Shown: piece after piece, positions 9,116 to 18,117 of the stretch | Position numbering within the stretch: position 1 is the first letter of the stretch | Layout of the letters: every line of letters begins with the position of its first letter | Assembly (NCBI RefSeq): GCF_009765705.1 | Contig: NZ_LMUX01000021.1 | Coordinates: forward strand, 1,426,404-1,490,403 | Direction: 5' to 3' | Length of the DNA stretch: 64,000 bases | From: Burkholderia sp. L27(2015) | GTDB lineage: Bacteria; Pseudomonadota; Gammaproteobacteria; Burkholderiales; Burkholderiaceae | The notes under the pieces: generated by a model | What the model was told of the DNA's origin: nothing | What the model saw: the letters and a program-made list of their open reading frames with translations, nothing else | Databases searched by the model: none | Position numbers and translations under genes: made by a program

Positions 9116-9472
9116 ATGAAATTAGCTAACGTGCTCAAAATGACTTGTACAGTTTTTGCAGTGGCCTTCGCATGTCAGGCGTACGCCCAGGCATCGGGCG
9201 CGGCCGATGCAACCGCAACCCCCACACCGTCGGCCAAGAAGACGGTCCGAACGGCGAACCATAGGCTGGCTCTTGCGGTGCGGCACGCGCTGAGTAGGAC
9301 GAAAGGTCTCGATGTTGCACGAGTCGTGGTCCTCGCCAGGAGCGGGAAGATCTCGCTTAACGGATCGATGCCGACCCAGGATCAGGTCGACAAGACCACC
9401 GACGTCGCCAAGGGTGTGCCCGGCGTGATCTCCGTCAACAATCAACTGACCGCGGGTACAGTCAATCCGTAG
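9116..9472 (+). CDS. Exported BON-domain protein
   Basis: A small periplasmic protein of 118 residues. A signal peptide covers residues 1-24 (VLKMTCTVFAVAFACQAYAQ) and an Ala/Thr/Pro-rich linker follows. A single BON domain, about residues 50-115, reads LAVRHALSRTKGLDVARVVV, GKISLNGSMPTQDQVDKT and GVPGVISVNNQL. BON domains bind phospholipid surfaces and occur in OsmY-like envelope stress proteins. The ribosome site AAGGAGAAG stands 6 bp before the ATG. A single-gene unit. Confidence 0.85.
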   Translation: MKLANVLKMTCTVFAVAFACQAYAQASGAADATATPTPSAKKTVRTANHRLALAVRHALSRTKGLDVARVVVLARSGKISLNGSMPTQDQVDKTTDVAKGVPGVISVNNQLTAGTVNP

Positions 9473-9676
9473 TCGTCGCTGTATGTATTCCCTAGCGTCG
9501 GGCCCGCTGATACCGGCTGGCCCGGCGTACATCACTTGCTCACATCCGTCATAATCGCAGCACCATACGCCTAATGTGTTTTAACGCTGGTTTCCTGCCC
9601 GTGCTGCACTATATTAAGAGGCTGGGGCGCATCGAGAAGGAGCGCGCTCGAACCGCTTGAGAGAAGAGGGGTAAAA

Positions 9677-10630
9677 ATGCCTAGGCTTTACGCGCAAACC
9701 CGACTTTCTGTAGAGCCCGTAATCCTGGTGTCGCAGGCCATCGATACCGAACAGCGATGGCGCTGCCCGTCTCGCCTGGTGGACACACCCGCGCAGCCGG
9801 ACGGCAATGTGACGATCTCGCGGTGGACGCGAGACGACGTGAAGACCGTCGAAATCACGCCTCAAGTCGATAACGAATTCCACACGATCGGCATCAACCT
9901 TAAATCCACGCGCGTGACGTTTTACCATGGCGGCCGGCCGCTGCACGATGGGTGCGTCATGCCGGGCGTAACTCAGGTAACGTGCCCCGGCGAGCCGGTG
10001 CGGGCGCTGTTCTACATGCCGTGCGATGTGCTGCATGTGTACGTGACACAAGCGTTGCTGGCCGAGTGCTATGAGAGTGCGTTCAACATTGCGCCCGTCG
10101 GTGACCTCCTCATCAGCGACCCCTCGTTGATTCGTGACCCCGTAATCGAACGCCTGGCGCTTGCGCTTGCGAATGCGTCGGATGTCTGCGGTGCGTTCAG
10201 CCGTGTCTACACCGAGAGTGTCGGGCTCGCCATCGTCTCGCGCCTGCTTGCACGCGAGTTCAACCGCGTCGGGCGTCCGCGTTCCGTGGCCGCGGTGGGT
10301 TTGCCCGCGTGGCAAGCCAAACGCGCGATCGACTACATCGACGCACACCTGACCGATTCGATCGGGCTGGCCGATATCGCGCAAAGCACGGGGCTCTCTC
10401 GTATGCACTTTGCCGCGCAGTTCCGTGCCGCGACGGGTTTGCGTCCTCATGAATTCGTCTTGCGCCGGCGTATCGAGCGTGCGCAAAGCCTATTGCTGCA
10501 GTCCAGGCTAACCTCGCTGGACATCGCTTTGAGCACAGGTTTTCGTTCGCAAGCTCACTTCACGACAGTATTCAAGCGTTTGGTTGGGGAAACGCCGGCT
10601 CGCTGGCGGGCGATCGTTCGCGACAAATAA
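9677..10630 (+). CDS. AraC-family transcriptional regulator
   Basis: A 317-residue regulator. The C-terminal 100 residues are the double helix-turn-helix of the AraC family: IDYIDAHLTDSIGLADIAQS, then GLSRMHFAAQFRAATGL, and the second helix pair SLDIALSTGFRSQAHFTTVF ending VGETPARWR. The N-terminal 200 residues are the ligand-sensing part and match no family I can name. GAGGGG stands 6 bp before the ATG. It precedes the PPOX/reductase gene by 82 bp on the same strand and may control it, though that is inference from position. Confidence 0.85.
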   Translation: MPRLYAQTRLSVEPVILVSQAIDTEQRWRCPSRLVDTPAQPDGNVTISRWTRDDVKTVEITPQVDNEFHTIGINLKSTRVTFYHGGRPLHDGCVMPGVTQVTCPGEPVRALFYMPCDVLHVYVTQALLAECYESAFNIAPVGDLLISDPSLIRDPVIERLALALANASDVCGAFSRVYTESVGLAIVSRLLAREFNRVGRPRSVAAVGLPAWQAKRAIDYIDAHLTDSIGLADIAQSTGLSRMHFAAQFRAATGLRPHEFVLRRRIERAQSLLLQSRLTSLDIALSTGFRSQAHFTTVFKRLVGETPARWRAIVRDK

Positions 10631-10712
10631 GTTCTCAACCTACCCAGGGACGCACACACGCCCGCCATTCGTTCATTTACGTCGATCATGTCGATCAAGA
10701 AGTCGCCCTAGC

Positions 10713-12803
10713 ATGAGCACATCCCCGACAGAGAACCCGCGCTCGCCTTGGCATCCCGGTGAACTGGAACTCCAGAAAGCGGCTGGGGTTGCGCAGCGGA
10801 TGGAGGAAATCGGGCGGCAAGTGATTCGTGGTTTCATGCTCGATCAGCATCGTGCGTTTTACATGCAGCTGCCGTTCGTGGTTCTCGGGGCCGTGGATAA
10901 GGATGGCGACCCATGGGCTACGTTGCTCGCGGGCACGCCTGGGTTCCTGCAGGCACCGACTCGACACAGACTGAGCGTGAGCACCGGCAAGCGCGATTCG
11001 AGGGACCCCGCCAGCAGTGGGTTCGATAACGGCGCGTCGGTCGGGTTGCTCGGCATAGAACTGGACACGCGGCGCCGCAACCGTTTGAACGGCGTCGTGC
11101 GCAATAGTAGCGAGGCGGGTTTCGACATCGAGGTTGCCCAGAGTTTCGGCAATTGCCCGCAATATATCCAACTGCGCGATTTCGAATTTGTCCGCGACTC
11201 GGCAAGTGTGTCGAAGCAGGAAGCCGTGCGCCTGTCTGAGTTGTCCGAGCGTGCCCGGGCGATGATCACAGGAGCGGACACGTTGTTCGTCGCTTCCTAT
11301 GTGGATATCGACGGGGAGCCTCGGCAAGTCGACGTCTCGCATCGCGGTGGCCGGGCGGGCTTCGTGCGTCTGGGCGACGATGGCGTTCTAACGATTCCGG
11401 AGTTCGCCGGGAATTTGTTTTTCGCAACGCTGGGCAATTTTCTCGTCAATCCCAAAGCAGGGCTTCTTTTCACCGATTTCGAAACGGGCGATTTGCTCCA
11501 GCTTTCGGGAGACGCCGAGATCGTCCTGCAGTCGCCGGAGATCGCCGCGTTCCAGGGGGCGGAGCGGTTATGGCGTTTCAAGCCGCGCCGTATCGTCTAT
11601 CGTCCCGATGCTTTGCCCCTGCATTGGACGTTCCAGCGCGAAGGCTGGTCGCCCAACTCGCTGATGACCGGCGACTGGGCACAGGTCGAAGAGCGGCTGA
11701 AGGCGGCGGCATTAGCAGATTCGTGGCGACCGTTCAGGGTTACCAAGATCGCCGACGAGAGTTCCTTGATTCGGTCGTTCTACCTCGAGCCGCAAGACGG
11801 AGCAGGTCGGCTCGCGCATCAAGCAGGCCAGCACCTGCCGATCCGTGTCACGCTGGCGGGCACCAGTAAGCCCGTCATACGGACTTATACGCTTTCGGTC
11901 AGCCCATCTGACGAGTTCTACCGGATCAGCGTCAAGCGCGAAGGCGCGGTATCCGTGTACCTCCACGACACGCTTCGCGTGGGCGATGTGATCGAGGCCA
12001 GGGCGCCTGCCGGTCAGTTCACCATCGACGCCTTGGAGCGGCGACCTGCTGTGCTCCTGGCCGCCGGTGTCGGCGTGACGCCGATGCTCGCCATGCTGCG
12101 CCACATCGTATATGAGGGGCTGCGCACCCGGCGGGTGCGGCCGACCTGGTTCTTCCAGTCGGCACATGCATTGGCCGAGCGCGCGTTCACAACCGAAATA
12201 CACGAGTTGGCCCAGAGGGCGCAGGGCCGCGTGCACGTGATGCGATTGCTGACGGATCCATCGGGCGCGCTCAAGGATAAAGACTACGACGTGGTGGGCC
12301 GGATCGATTTGAGGCTGCTTAAACAGGTATTGTCGTTCAACGATTACGACTTCTATCTATGCGGCCCGGGTGCATTCATGCAGTCGATCTACGATGGCCT
12401 GCGCAATTTGAACGTTGCCGATGCGCGCATCCATGCCGAGTCGTTCGGGCCCGCTGCGCTGCGCAGAAAGTGCGACCACTCGATCGATGCGGCGCCTGAG
12501 CACGTGCCGGCTGAAGCGCCGATTTCCATCGCGTTCGTCAAGTCGGGCCAGCAGGCGCAGTGGACGCCGGGAAGTGGCTCCTTGCTGAAACTGGCGGAGT
12601 CGTGCGGACTGTCGCCCGAATTCGGCTGCCGTGGTGGCACGTGCGGCACGTGTCGAACCCGCATCGTGAAGGGCGTGGTGGCCTACGCGGTCCCCCCTGC
12701 GTTCAAGGTCCCCGAGGATGAAGCGCTGATCTGCTGCGCCGTGCCTGCCAAACCGGAGGTGGGCGACAACGACCCGGACGACCCGCTGCAGCTCGATCTC
12801 TGA
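10713..12803 (+). CDS. Three-module redox protein: PPOX-like FMN domain, ferredoxin-reductase-like domain, 2Fe-2S ferredoxin
   Basis: A cytoplasmic electron-transfer chimera of about 696 residues. Residues 1-310 are a pyridoxamine-phosphate-oxidase-like split-barrel unit (QLPFVVLGAVDKDGDPWATL; FFATLGNFLVNPKAGLLFTD). Residues 330-560 are an FAD/NAD(P)H reductase of the ferredoxin-NADP reductase type (RTYTLSVSP, AAGVGVTPMLAML, FYLCGPGAFM). The last 90 residues are a plant-type 2Fe-2S domain with the ligand pattern GCRGGTCGTC...ICC. The ATG at 10713 begins the recognisable protein; a longer frame upstream lacks homology signs. The arrangement suggests passing electrons from NAD(P)H through FAD and 2Fe-2S to a flavin or haem target. 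Substrate unknown. Confidence 0.85.
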   Translation: MSTSPTENPRSPWHPGELELQKAAGVAQRMEEIGRQVIRGFMLDQHRAFYMQLPFVVLGAVDKDGDPWATLLAGTPGFLQAPTRHRLSVSTGKRDSRDPASSGFDNGASVGLLGIELDTRRRNRLNGVVRNSSEAGFDIEVAQSFGNCPQYIQLRDFEFVRDSASVSKQEAVRLSELSERARAMITGADTLFVASYVDIDGEPRQVDVSHRGGRAGFVRLGDDGVLTIPEFAGNLFFATLGNFLVNPKAGLLFTDFETGDLLQLSGDAEIVLQSPEIAAFQGAERLWRFKPRRIVYRPDALPLHWTFQREGWSPNSLMTGDWAQVEERLKAAALADSWRPFRVTKIADESSLIRSFYLEPQDGAGRLAHQAGQHLPIRVTLAGTSKPVIRTYTLSVSPSDEFYRISVKREGAVSVYLHDTLRVGDVIEARAPAGQFTIDALERRPAVLLAAGVGVTPMLAMLRHIVYEGLRTRRVRPTWFFQSAHALAERAFTTEIHELAQRAQGRVHVMRLLTDPSGALKDKDYDVVGRIDLRLLKQVLSFNDYDFYLCGPGAFMQSIYDGLRNLNVADARIHAESFGPAALRRKCDHSIDAAPEHVPAEAPISIAFVKSGQQAQWTPGSGSLLKLAESCGLSPEFGCRGGTCGTCRTRIVKGVVAYAVPPAFKVPEDEALICCAVPAKPEVGDNDPDDPLQLDL

Positions 12804-12912
12804 GCGCGTGGGTGGGTGTATCAAGACGCAGGTGCCCGGCGCGCCTGCAAAGCGAAGCGCGGGCTGACTGAACCTGCAGCGTAAGGCTCGCACACATCCT
12901 TGCCAAGGTGAG

Positions 12913-12947
12913 GAAAACGAGTGACGAAAACGAGGTGACGAAAATGA
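12913..12947. repeat. Tandem 13/14-bp repeat duplicating the ribosome-binding region
   Basis: GAAAACGAGTGAC (12913-12925), GAAAACGAGGTGAC (12926-12939) and the partial copy GAAAATGA (12940-12947) run head to tail. The last copy contains the ATG of the next gene. Copy 2 supplies the GAGGTGA ribosome site, of which copy 1 holds a weaker version. Confidence 0.7.
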
Positions 12948-13591
12948 ACATCCAGAAGGGCAACACCGCAGTCGTAATCATCGATCCGCAAAACGACGTG
13001 CTCAGCGAAAAGGGCGCCAACTGGGGCGCTGTGGGCGCGAGCGTTACCGAGAACCGAACGGTGGAGAATCTGGAGCGCATTTTCAAGGCGGCGAAGGCGA
13101 AGGGATACGAAGTGTTTATATCCCCTCATTATTTCTATCCCACCGATATCACCTGGAAAATGAACGGGCTGCTGGAAGCCGACGAGTTCGAGACCGGCAC
13201 CTTCGCCAGGAGCGGTGCCTTGAACCTGACAGGCTTTCTGAATTCGGGAGCGGACTGGCTGGAGCGCTTCAAGCCTTATATCGAAGACGGCAAGACTATC
13301 GTTGCGAGCCCCCACAAGGTGTTCGGGCCGCAGACCAACGATCTCGTCCTGCAACTACGCAAGCGCGGCATCAGCGGCATCATCCTCGGCGGCATGCTCG
13401 CGAACATGTGCGTGGAGTCACATTTGCGCGATTTCGTCGAGCAGGGTTTCGAGGTGGCGGTCGTCTCCGATGCCGTGGCTGGACCACGTCACCCGGTATG
13501 GGGAGACGGCTATAAGGCGGCCATGATCAACTATCGGTTTTTGGCCCATGCGGTGGTGTCCACCGATGAAGTGGTGGATGCGATGAACTGA
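12944..13591 (+). CDS. Isochorismatase-family cysteine hydrolase
   Basis: A 215-residue alpha/beta hydrolase of the isochorismatase/nicotinamidase superfamily. The three expected catalytic positions are visible: Asp in AVVIIDPQNDVL, Lys in SPHKVFGPQTNDL, and Cys in GGMLANMCVESHLRDF. The family cleaves isochorismate, nicotinamide, carbamoyl or similar C-N and ether bonds, and the substrate cannot be assigned here. ATG 12944 is favoured, with GAGGTGA 5 bp upstream; a GTG at 12908 in frame would add 12 residues. It follows the PPOX/reductase gene in the same direction at a distance of 140 bp, so a shared transcript is possible. Confidence 0.85.
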   Translation: MNIQKGNTAVVIIDPQNDVLSEKGANWGAVGASVTENRTVENLERIFKAAKAKGYEVFISPHYFYPTDITWKMNGLLEADEFETGTFARSGALNLTGFLNSGADWLERFKPYIEDGKTIVASPHKVFGPQTNDLVLQLRKRGISGIILGGMLANMCVESHLRDFVEQGFEVAVVSDAVAGPRHPVWGDGYKAAMINYRFLAHAVVSTDEVVDAMN

Positions 13592-13735
13592 GGGGATAGT
13601 GCGGGCTTGGACATCAAACATTTTCTGACAGTTTGCACGCGCCGCACGAGGTCGTTGCGCGACGGCGAATGCTACTATGTCGCGAGTTTCTGCATGCAGT
13701 TCGAATGCAGCCTATATGCGTGATTTTTCAAGGGG

Positions 13736-14890
13736 ATGTTCTTGAAGCTGCAAGCTCCTGCGGTAGCCCAACCCGGCGATTCGCTCAGCGCGGTCGGCAC
13801 GCCCGCATTGCTGATCGATCTCGATGCGTTCGAAGCCAACTTACAAAAAATTTCGGACTTCGCCGCCGCTCATGGCGTGGCGTTGCGACCGCACGCGAAG
13901 GCTCACAAGTCGAGCGAGATCGCGAAGCGCCAGCTCGCGGCTGGGGCTGTGGGCATCTGTTGCCAGAAACTCAGCGAAGCTTATCCGTTCGCGGCGGCGG
14001 GCATTCCCAGCATACACATCAGCAATGAATTCGTCGGCGCCGACAAAGTCGCCATGGCGGTCGAGTTGGCGGCACATGTGCGCTTGAGCGTGTGCGTCGA
14101 TTCCGTCGCTCAAGTTACTGCGCTGGGAGTTGCAGCCAAAAGCGCGGGCGTGCGTATCGATGTGCTGCCTGAGGTCGACGTGGGGCAGGGACGTTGCGGC
14201 GTGAATACGACCGAGGCGTTGCTCGAACTGGTCGATGCCATTGCGGCGCAAACTGCGCTTCGGTTCGGCGGCTTGCAGGCGTATCACGGCGGTGCACAAC
14301 ACATTGCAGTGCATGCGGAGCGCAAGGTCGCCGCGCAACGGGCGGCTGAGCTGGCGTCGCATTATGTCCAGGCGCTGCATGCGCGCGGCATAAACTGCGA
14401 CGTCGTAACGGGCGGCGGTACCGGGACGATAGAGTTCGACGCGGCAAGCGGCGTCTACACGGAGCTGCAACCGGGGTCGTACTTGTTCATGGACGCGCAT
14501 TACGGCGCTAATCAATGGACGGGCGCGCTGCGACTTCGCCACAGCCTTTTTATCGCATCGACCATCATGAGCGCGGCGCGCGCGGGCATTGCCGTGTGCG
14601 ACGTGGGCTTGAAGGGCCTGGCGGTGGATTCGGGGCTACCGCGACGAATTTACTGGGAGAACGACGGGCAGGAGGCCGAGCTGCGCTACACGGCCGCGAA
14701 CGACGAGCACGGCGTGTTGGTGGTGACCGACACCATGCCGAACACGATGCGCGAACTGCTGGGGCAACGCATCTTCTTTGCGCCGGGGCATTGCGATCCG
14801 ACCGCCAACCTATACGACGAGTACGTGTGCTTTCGCGGCGCGCAGGTCGAGCAAGTATGGGCGATCGATGCGCGCGGACTTTCGCGGTGA
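13736..14890 (+). CDS. PLP-dependent D-threonine aldolase / D-serine dehydratase-like enzyme
   Basis: A fold-type III (alanine-racemase-like) PLP enzyme of the DSD1/D-threonine aldolase family, 384 residues. The N-terminal barrel opens GTPALLIDLDAFEANLQ. The PLP lysine is expected in LRPHAKAHKSSEIAK. The C-terminal metal site reads FAPGHCDPTANLYD, with the His and Asp/Cys pattern of metal-dependent members. Such enzymes split D-threonine or 3-hydroxy-D-aspartate, or dehydrate D-serine. The ATG at 13736 directly abuts AGGGG, which is too close for normal spacing; the TTG at 13742 is better placed and may be the true start. It converges on the peroxidase gene. Confidence 0.82.
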   Translation: MFLKLQAPAVAQPGDSLSAVGTPALLIDLDAFEANLQKISDFAAAHGVALRPHAKAHKSSEIAKRQLAAGAVGICCQKLSEAYPFAAAGIPSIHISNEFVGADKVAMAVELAAHVRLSVCVDSVAQVTALGVAAKSAGVRIDVLPEVDVGQGRCGVNTTEALLELVDAIAAQTALRFGGLQAYHGGAQHIAVHAERKVAAQRAAELASHYVQALHARGINCDVVTGGGTGTIEFDAASGVYTELQPGSYLFMDAHYGANQWTGALRLRHSLFIASTIMSAARAGIAVCDVGLKGLAVDSGLPRRIYWENDGQEAELRYTAANDEHGVLVVTDTMPNTMRELLGQRIFFAPGHCDPTANLYDEYVCFRGAQVEQVWAIDARGLSR

Positions 14891-14906
14891 TGCGGGTATT
14901 GTCCTA

Positions 14907-15014
14907 GCGGCGACGCGCGTATCGTGCCGTTATGCGGCGACATGCGTGTCGTGCGGCCATGCGGCGACACGCATATCTCTCCTTAATGCGGCGACGCGCG
15001 CGTCGTGCCGCTAA
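14907..15014. repeat. Four tandem 27-bp imperfect repeats between convergent genes
   Basis: Four contiguous 27-base units start at 14907, 14934, 14961 and 14988. Each begins GCGGCGAC and most continue with a GCGT/TCGTGC-type core. The third is the most diverged. The last unit contains the stop codon of the DyP peroxidase on the other strand (15011-15013). There are no spacers, so this is not a CRISPR. The 27-base period equals nine codons, but no gene appears to use it. Confidence 0.85.
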
Positions 15015-16003
15015 CGCGCCGGGTCGGCAGCGGGCGCATCCGGGTTGCACTCCGCTAGCTCTTCGAGCAACGACGCAGACGGCGCAAAAAACAAGCTACC
15101 CGTTACCGCTTTACTGAAATCGAGCAAGCGGTCATAGTTTCCCGCCGGCCGCCCGACAAACATGTTCTCGAGCATCAACTCGATCGGCGCGGGCGAGCGC
15201 GCATAGCCGATGAAATACGTGCCGAATTCGCCGAACCCCGGCCGTCCAAACGGCATGTTGGCGCGCAGTATTTTCACCTCTTCGCCGTTATCGGTGATGG
15301 TGGTGAGCGAGCTGTGCGACGAGCTCGGTTTGACCGACTCGTCCAGTTCGATGTCGGAGAGCTTGGTGCGGCCTATGATGCGTTCCTGTGCTTCGGTCGA
15401 TAACGCGTTCCAGCCTGTCATGTCGTGCAGATATTTTTGCACCAGGATATAGCTCCCACCCGCCGCGGCCGCATCTTCATCGCCGACGATCGCAAAGACC
15501 GGTATTTCGTCGCCGCTGGGATTTTCAGTGCCGTCGACGAAGCCGACCATGCTGCGTTGTTCAAAATTACGAAAGCCATGCACCTCATCCACGACCGTCA
15601 CTGCTGAACCGAGTGGGCTCATGAGTTGAGTCGCCAATTCGAAGCAGAGATTCATCTCGTTGGCGCAGATGTGCAGGAGAATATCCCCGGGCGTCGAGAC
15701 CGCGACGCGCTCCCCCGAGCCTATCGCGAGAAACGGATGCAGACTCGCAGGACGCGGCTCACCGAACAGTACGTCCCAGGCGTGCGAGCCAAACCCACAC
15801 ACGCACGACAATTCACCCGCAGGCGCACGTCGGCCCACTGCCCTGACCAAGGCCGCGACATCACCGCACCAGGCACGGACAGTCTCATAGCTGGCGGGAT
15901 CGTCGGAAATGGTAGCGACGATGAAAATCGCGCAAGGGGCGGCCGCGACGAAGGTTGCCTGTGGTCGGGCGCTTGAGGCGGCGGATATCGGAGTGTCACT
16001 CAT
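15011..16003 (-). CDS. DyP-type haem peroxidase (YfeX-like)
   Basis: A dye-decolourising peroxidase of about 330 residues. The signature GxxDG is present as GFVDGTENPSGDE and supplies the catalytic Asp. The proximal haem-ligand His is expected in SSSHSSLTTI, and the conserved Arg in ILRANMPFG. C-terminal residues FIGYARSPAPIELML match the family. It has no signal or Tat peptide and so should be cytoplasmic, as are YfeX-like class B enzymes. The ATG at 16001-16003 begins the typical N-terminus (MSDTPIS); an upstream in-frame extension has no family likeness. It uses H2O2 to oxidise a small substrate not identifiable from sequence. Confidence 0.9.
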   Translation of the reverse strand: MSDTPISAASSARPQATFVAAAPCAIFIVATISDDPASYETVRAWCGDVAALVRAVGRRAPAGELSCVCGFGSHAWDVLFGEPRPASLHPFLAIGSGERVAVSTPGDILLHICANEMNLCFELATQLMSPLGSAVTVVDEVHGFRNFEQRSMVGFVDGTENPSGDEIPVFAIVGDEDAAAAGGSYILVQKYLHDMTGWNALSTEAQERIIGRTKLSDIELDESVKPSSSHSSLTTITDNGEEVKILRANMPFGRPGFGEFGTYFIGYARSPAPIELMLENMFVGRPAGNYDRLLDFSKAVTGSLFFAPSASLLEELAECNPDAPAADPAR

Positions 16004-16177
16004 CGGTTCGTGCCTAAATGGTCGGGGATTTTTCCGTGCAAATTGTAATCGGAATGGCGCAATGGCAGGGAACAATTCAATTGGGAACGCGATGCGGAAG
16101 CGAACGCAACAGCCCGCCGGCGGGGCGCGGGCGCACACTGACCACCGTGCAGGGGGACGCACCGCGTGTGGCTGAAA

Positions 16178-17077
16178 CTACGTCGCGCTCGGCGCGATGG
16201 CAAGCTGTTCAAGCAGGGCCTTGGCCGGCCGTGACAACCCATCCGGATGCTTCACACAGGCCAGCAGTTGACGCGTCGCCCAACGGTCGGTCAGCGCAAT
16301 GCGCCGGATGCCGTTTTTTCCGCGATACCGCTGCGCTGCGGTGGCTGGCACGATACCGATCCCAGCACCGCCTTCAACCATGCTGCATATCGCCTCGAAC
16401 GTTCGCACTTGCGCTCTGAAACGCAAAGGTTGCCCCGCGAGCACAGCGTGTTCGCATACGTGTTGCTGTAAGGGACTGCCGGGACTCAAGCCGATAAACT
16501 TGCGCCCGAGCACTTCCTGGAGCGCCACGCGCCGATGTATCGCCAAGGCGTCGTCCCGGCCCACTACAAGGACGAGACGATCCGTGGCAAACGGAAACAC
16601 GTGCAGTGCGCCGTGATCGACCGCGTCGGAAACGATGCCGACTTCCGCCACGTCAGCGAGCACGGCCTTGACTGTTTCCACGCTGAGGCGCTCTTTCAAA
16701 TCGATATGAACGTTCGGATGGTCGCGGAGAAACGGACTCAACACTCGCGGTAGGAATTCTGTGATTGCCGAGGTATTCGCCCAAAGGCGGATGGATGCTA
16801 CGCGCCCGCTTGAATGCTCTTTCAGTTCCCCTTGCAGGCGTTCCATCTGCCCCAACACCAGTCGTGCGTGATGAGCCAGCGTGTCGCCTGTGGGCGTGGA
16901 TTCGACACCGCGACGGCCACGTTCGAGCAAGGGCATGCCGATCACCTCTTCCATGCCGCGCAAGCGCGCGCTGGCCGAGGGCAGGGACATATTCGCCTGG
17001 GCGGCACCCTGCGTGATGCTGCCGGATTCGAGAATATGCAAAAACAGGCGGAGGTCGATCAGGTCAAAGCGCATCAA
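16178..17077 (-). CDS. LysR-family transcriptional regulator
   Basis: A 299-residue regulator with the N-terminal winged helix of LysR proteins (DLRLFLHILESGSITQGAAQ, SLPSASARLRGMEE, LLERGRRGVESTPTG). The C-terminal effector-binding domain starts about residue 90. It is divergent from the TauE-type exporter gene, and a perfect inverted repeat of LysR type lies in the shared 156-bp gap. It most likely controls that exporter and itself. The effector is unknown. Confidence 0.9.
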   Translation of the reverse strand: MMRFDLIDLRLFLHILESGSITQGAAQANMSLPSASARLRGMEEVIGMPLLERGRRGVESTPTGDTLAHHARLVLGQMERLQGELKEHSSGRVASIRLWANTSAITEFLPRVLSPFLRDHPNVHIDLKERLSVETVKAVLADVAEVGIVSDAVDHGALHVFPFATDRLVLVVGRDDALAIHRRVALQEVLGRKFIGLSPGSPLQQHVCEHAVLAGQPLRFRAQVRTFEAICSMVEGGAGIGIVPATAAQRYRGKNGIRRIALTDRWATRQLLACVKHPDGLSRPAKALLEQLAIAPSAT

Positions 17078-17136
17078 TACAGCTCCAGCAAAAATACAGG
17101 TCCCGCTCAGTTTTCACTCAGTTCACATTTTTGCCA

Positions 17137-17157
17137 GCCTTAGTCAAATCCTAAGGC
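17137..17157. promoter_or_regulatory. Inverted repeat, probable LysR operator
   Basis: GCCTTAG at 17137-17143 and CTAAGGC at 17151-17157 are perfect 7-bp arms around a 7-bp spacer (core TTAG-N7-CTAA, which fits the LysR T-N11-A rule). It is placed midway between the divergent LysR and TauE-type genes. Confidence 0.55.
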
Positions 17158-17233
17158 TCATTGCGTATCATCCGCATTGTGCCAGCTATTGCATCTGGGA
17201 GAATGAGCCGGCTACCACTCTAGAACTACTATC

Positions 17234-17983
17234 ATGACCTCGTTTTTTACCGCTCAAATTGCAGTGATCGCTCTCACGTTTGTGCTCGCGGGCACGGTGA
17301 AGGGCGTCACCGGCATGGGATTGCCTACCGTCGCGATGGGCGTTCTGGGGGCGTTTATGTTGCCGGTCCAAGCCGCTGCGCTCCTCATCTTGCCATCGTT
17401 CGTCACCAACGTCTGGCAATTGTTCGCGGGCCCGCGCTTCGGTACGCTGGCGAGACGGTTGTGGCCCATGTTGATCGGTATCGTGATCGGTACGCTGATT
17501 GCGGCCTCGTTCATTGCCGGCGGCGCGGCCCATTGGGCGGTCACCGGCTTAGGGCTTGCCTTGATGGTCTACGGCGCGGTGGGCTTGCTGGCGCGTCAGT
17601 TTTCGGTGCCGGGTCGGATCGAAAACCGTCTATCGCCTATCGTGGGGCTAGTCACGGGCTTCATTACGGGCGGCACAGGCGTGTTTGTCATCCCTGCGGT
17701 GCCCTATCTTCAGGCGCTCGATCTGACGAAAGAGGAACTGGTGCAGGCGCTGGGCCTGTCTTTTACCGTATCGACGATAGCGCTCGCGGCGGGTCTTGCG
17801 CGTGAGCACGCTTTTGTCATCGGGGACATCCGCAATTCGCTGTTCGCGGTGGCGCCCGCGCTGTTGGGCATGTGGATAGGGCAGGGTATCCGCAATCGGG
17901 TCAGTCCCGCGACATTCCGGCGATGGCTTTTTGTTTGCCTGCTGGGGCTGGGTTTGGAAATGCTGTTGCGCTCGTACTTATGA
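17234..17983 (+). CDS. TauE/SafE-family membrane exporter
   Basis: A 249-residue inner-membrane protein with about seven to eight hydrophobic helices. It begins FTAQIAVIALTFVLAGTVKG with the typical GMGLPTVAMGVLG, and the second half repeats the pattern with LVTGFITGGTGVFVIPAVPY. TauE/SafE proteins export sulfite, sulfoacetate or other small anions. The substrate cannot be read from sequence. It is divergently paired with the LysR gene, which suggests induction by the exported compound or a precursor. Confidence 0.85.
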   Translation: MTSFFTAQIAVIALTFVLAGTVKGVTGMGLPTVAMGVLGAFMLPVQAAALLILPSFVTNVWQLFAGPRFGTLARRLWPMLIGIVIGTLIAASFIAGGAAHWAVTGLGLALMVYGAVGLLARQFSVPGRIENRLSPIVGLVTGFITGGTGVFVIPAVPYLQALDLTKEELVQALGLSFTVSTIALAAGLAREHAFVIGDIRNSLFAVAPALLGMWIGQGIRNRVSPATFRRWLFVCLLGLGLEMLLRSYL

Positions 17984-18117
17984 CGTGTGCAGCGATGACG
18001 AGCGCGATGGGGTCTCGACAACACAAGCGCCAGCCGAGGGGCGCATCGACTTCCGCCATGCCCCTCGGAGCGAACGGCTGCGCAACAACATCATGGCGCA
18101 AGCCGCAGCAGACTGAT

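Noticed and set aside
9499-9524. CGGGCC...GGCCCG hairpin after the BON gene as a terminator
   Set aside because: Short arms, 14-base loop, no T-run; too weak to call in GC-rich DNA.
14907-15014. Repeat array that might be a small CRISPR
   Set aside because: Units are contiguous with no spacers and diverge from each other; it is a plain tandem repeat, and no cas genes are present.
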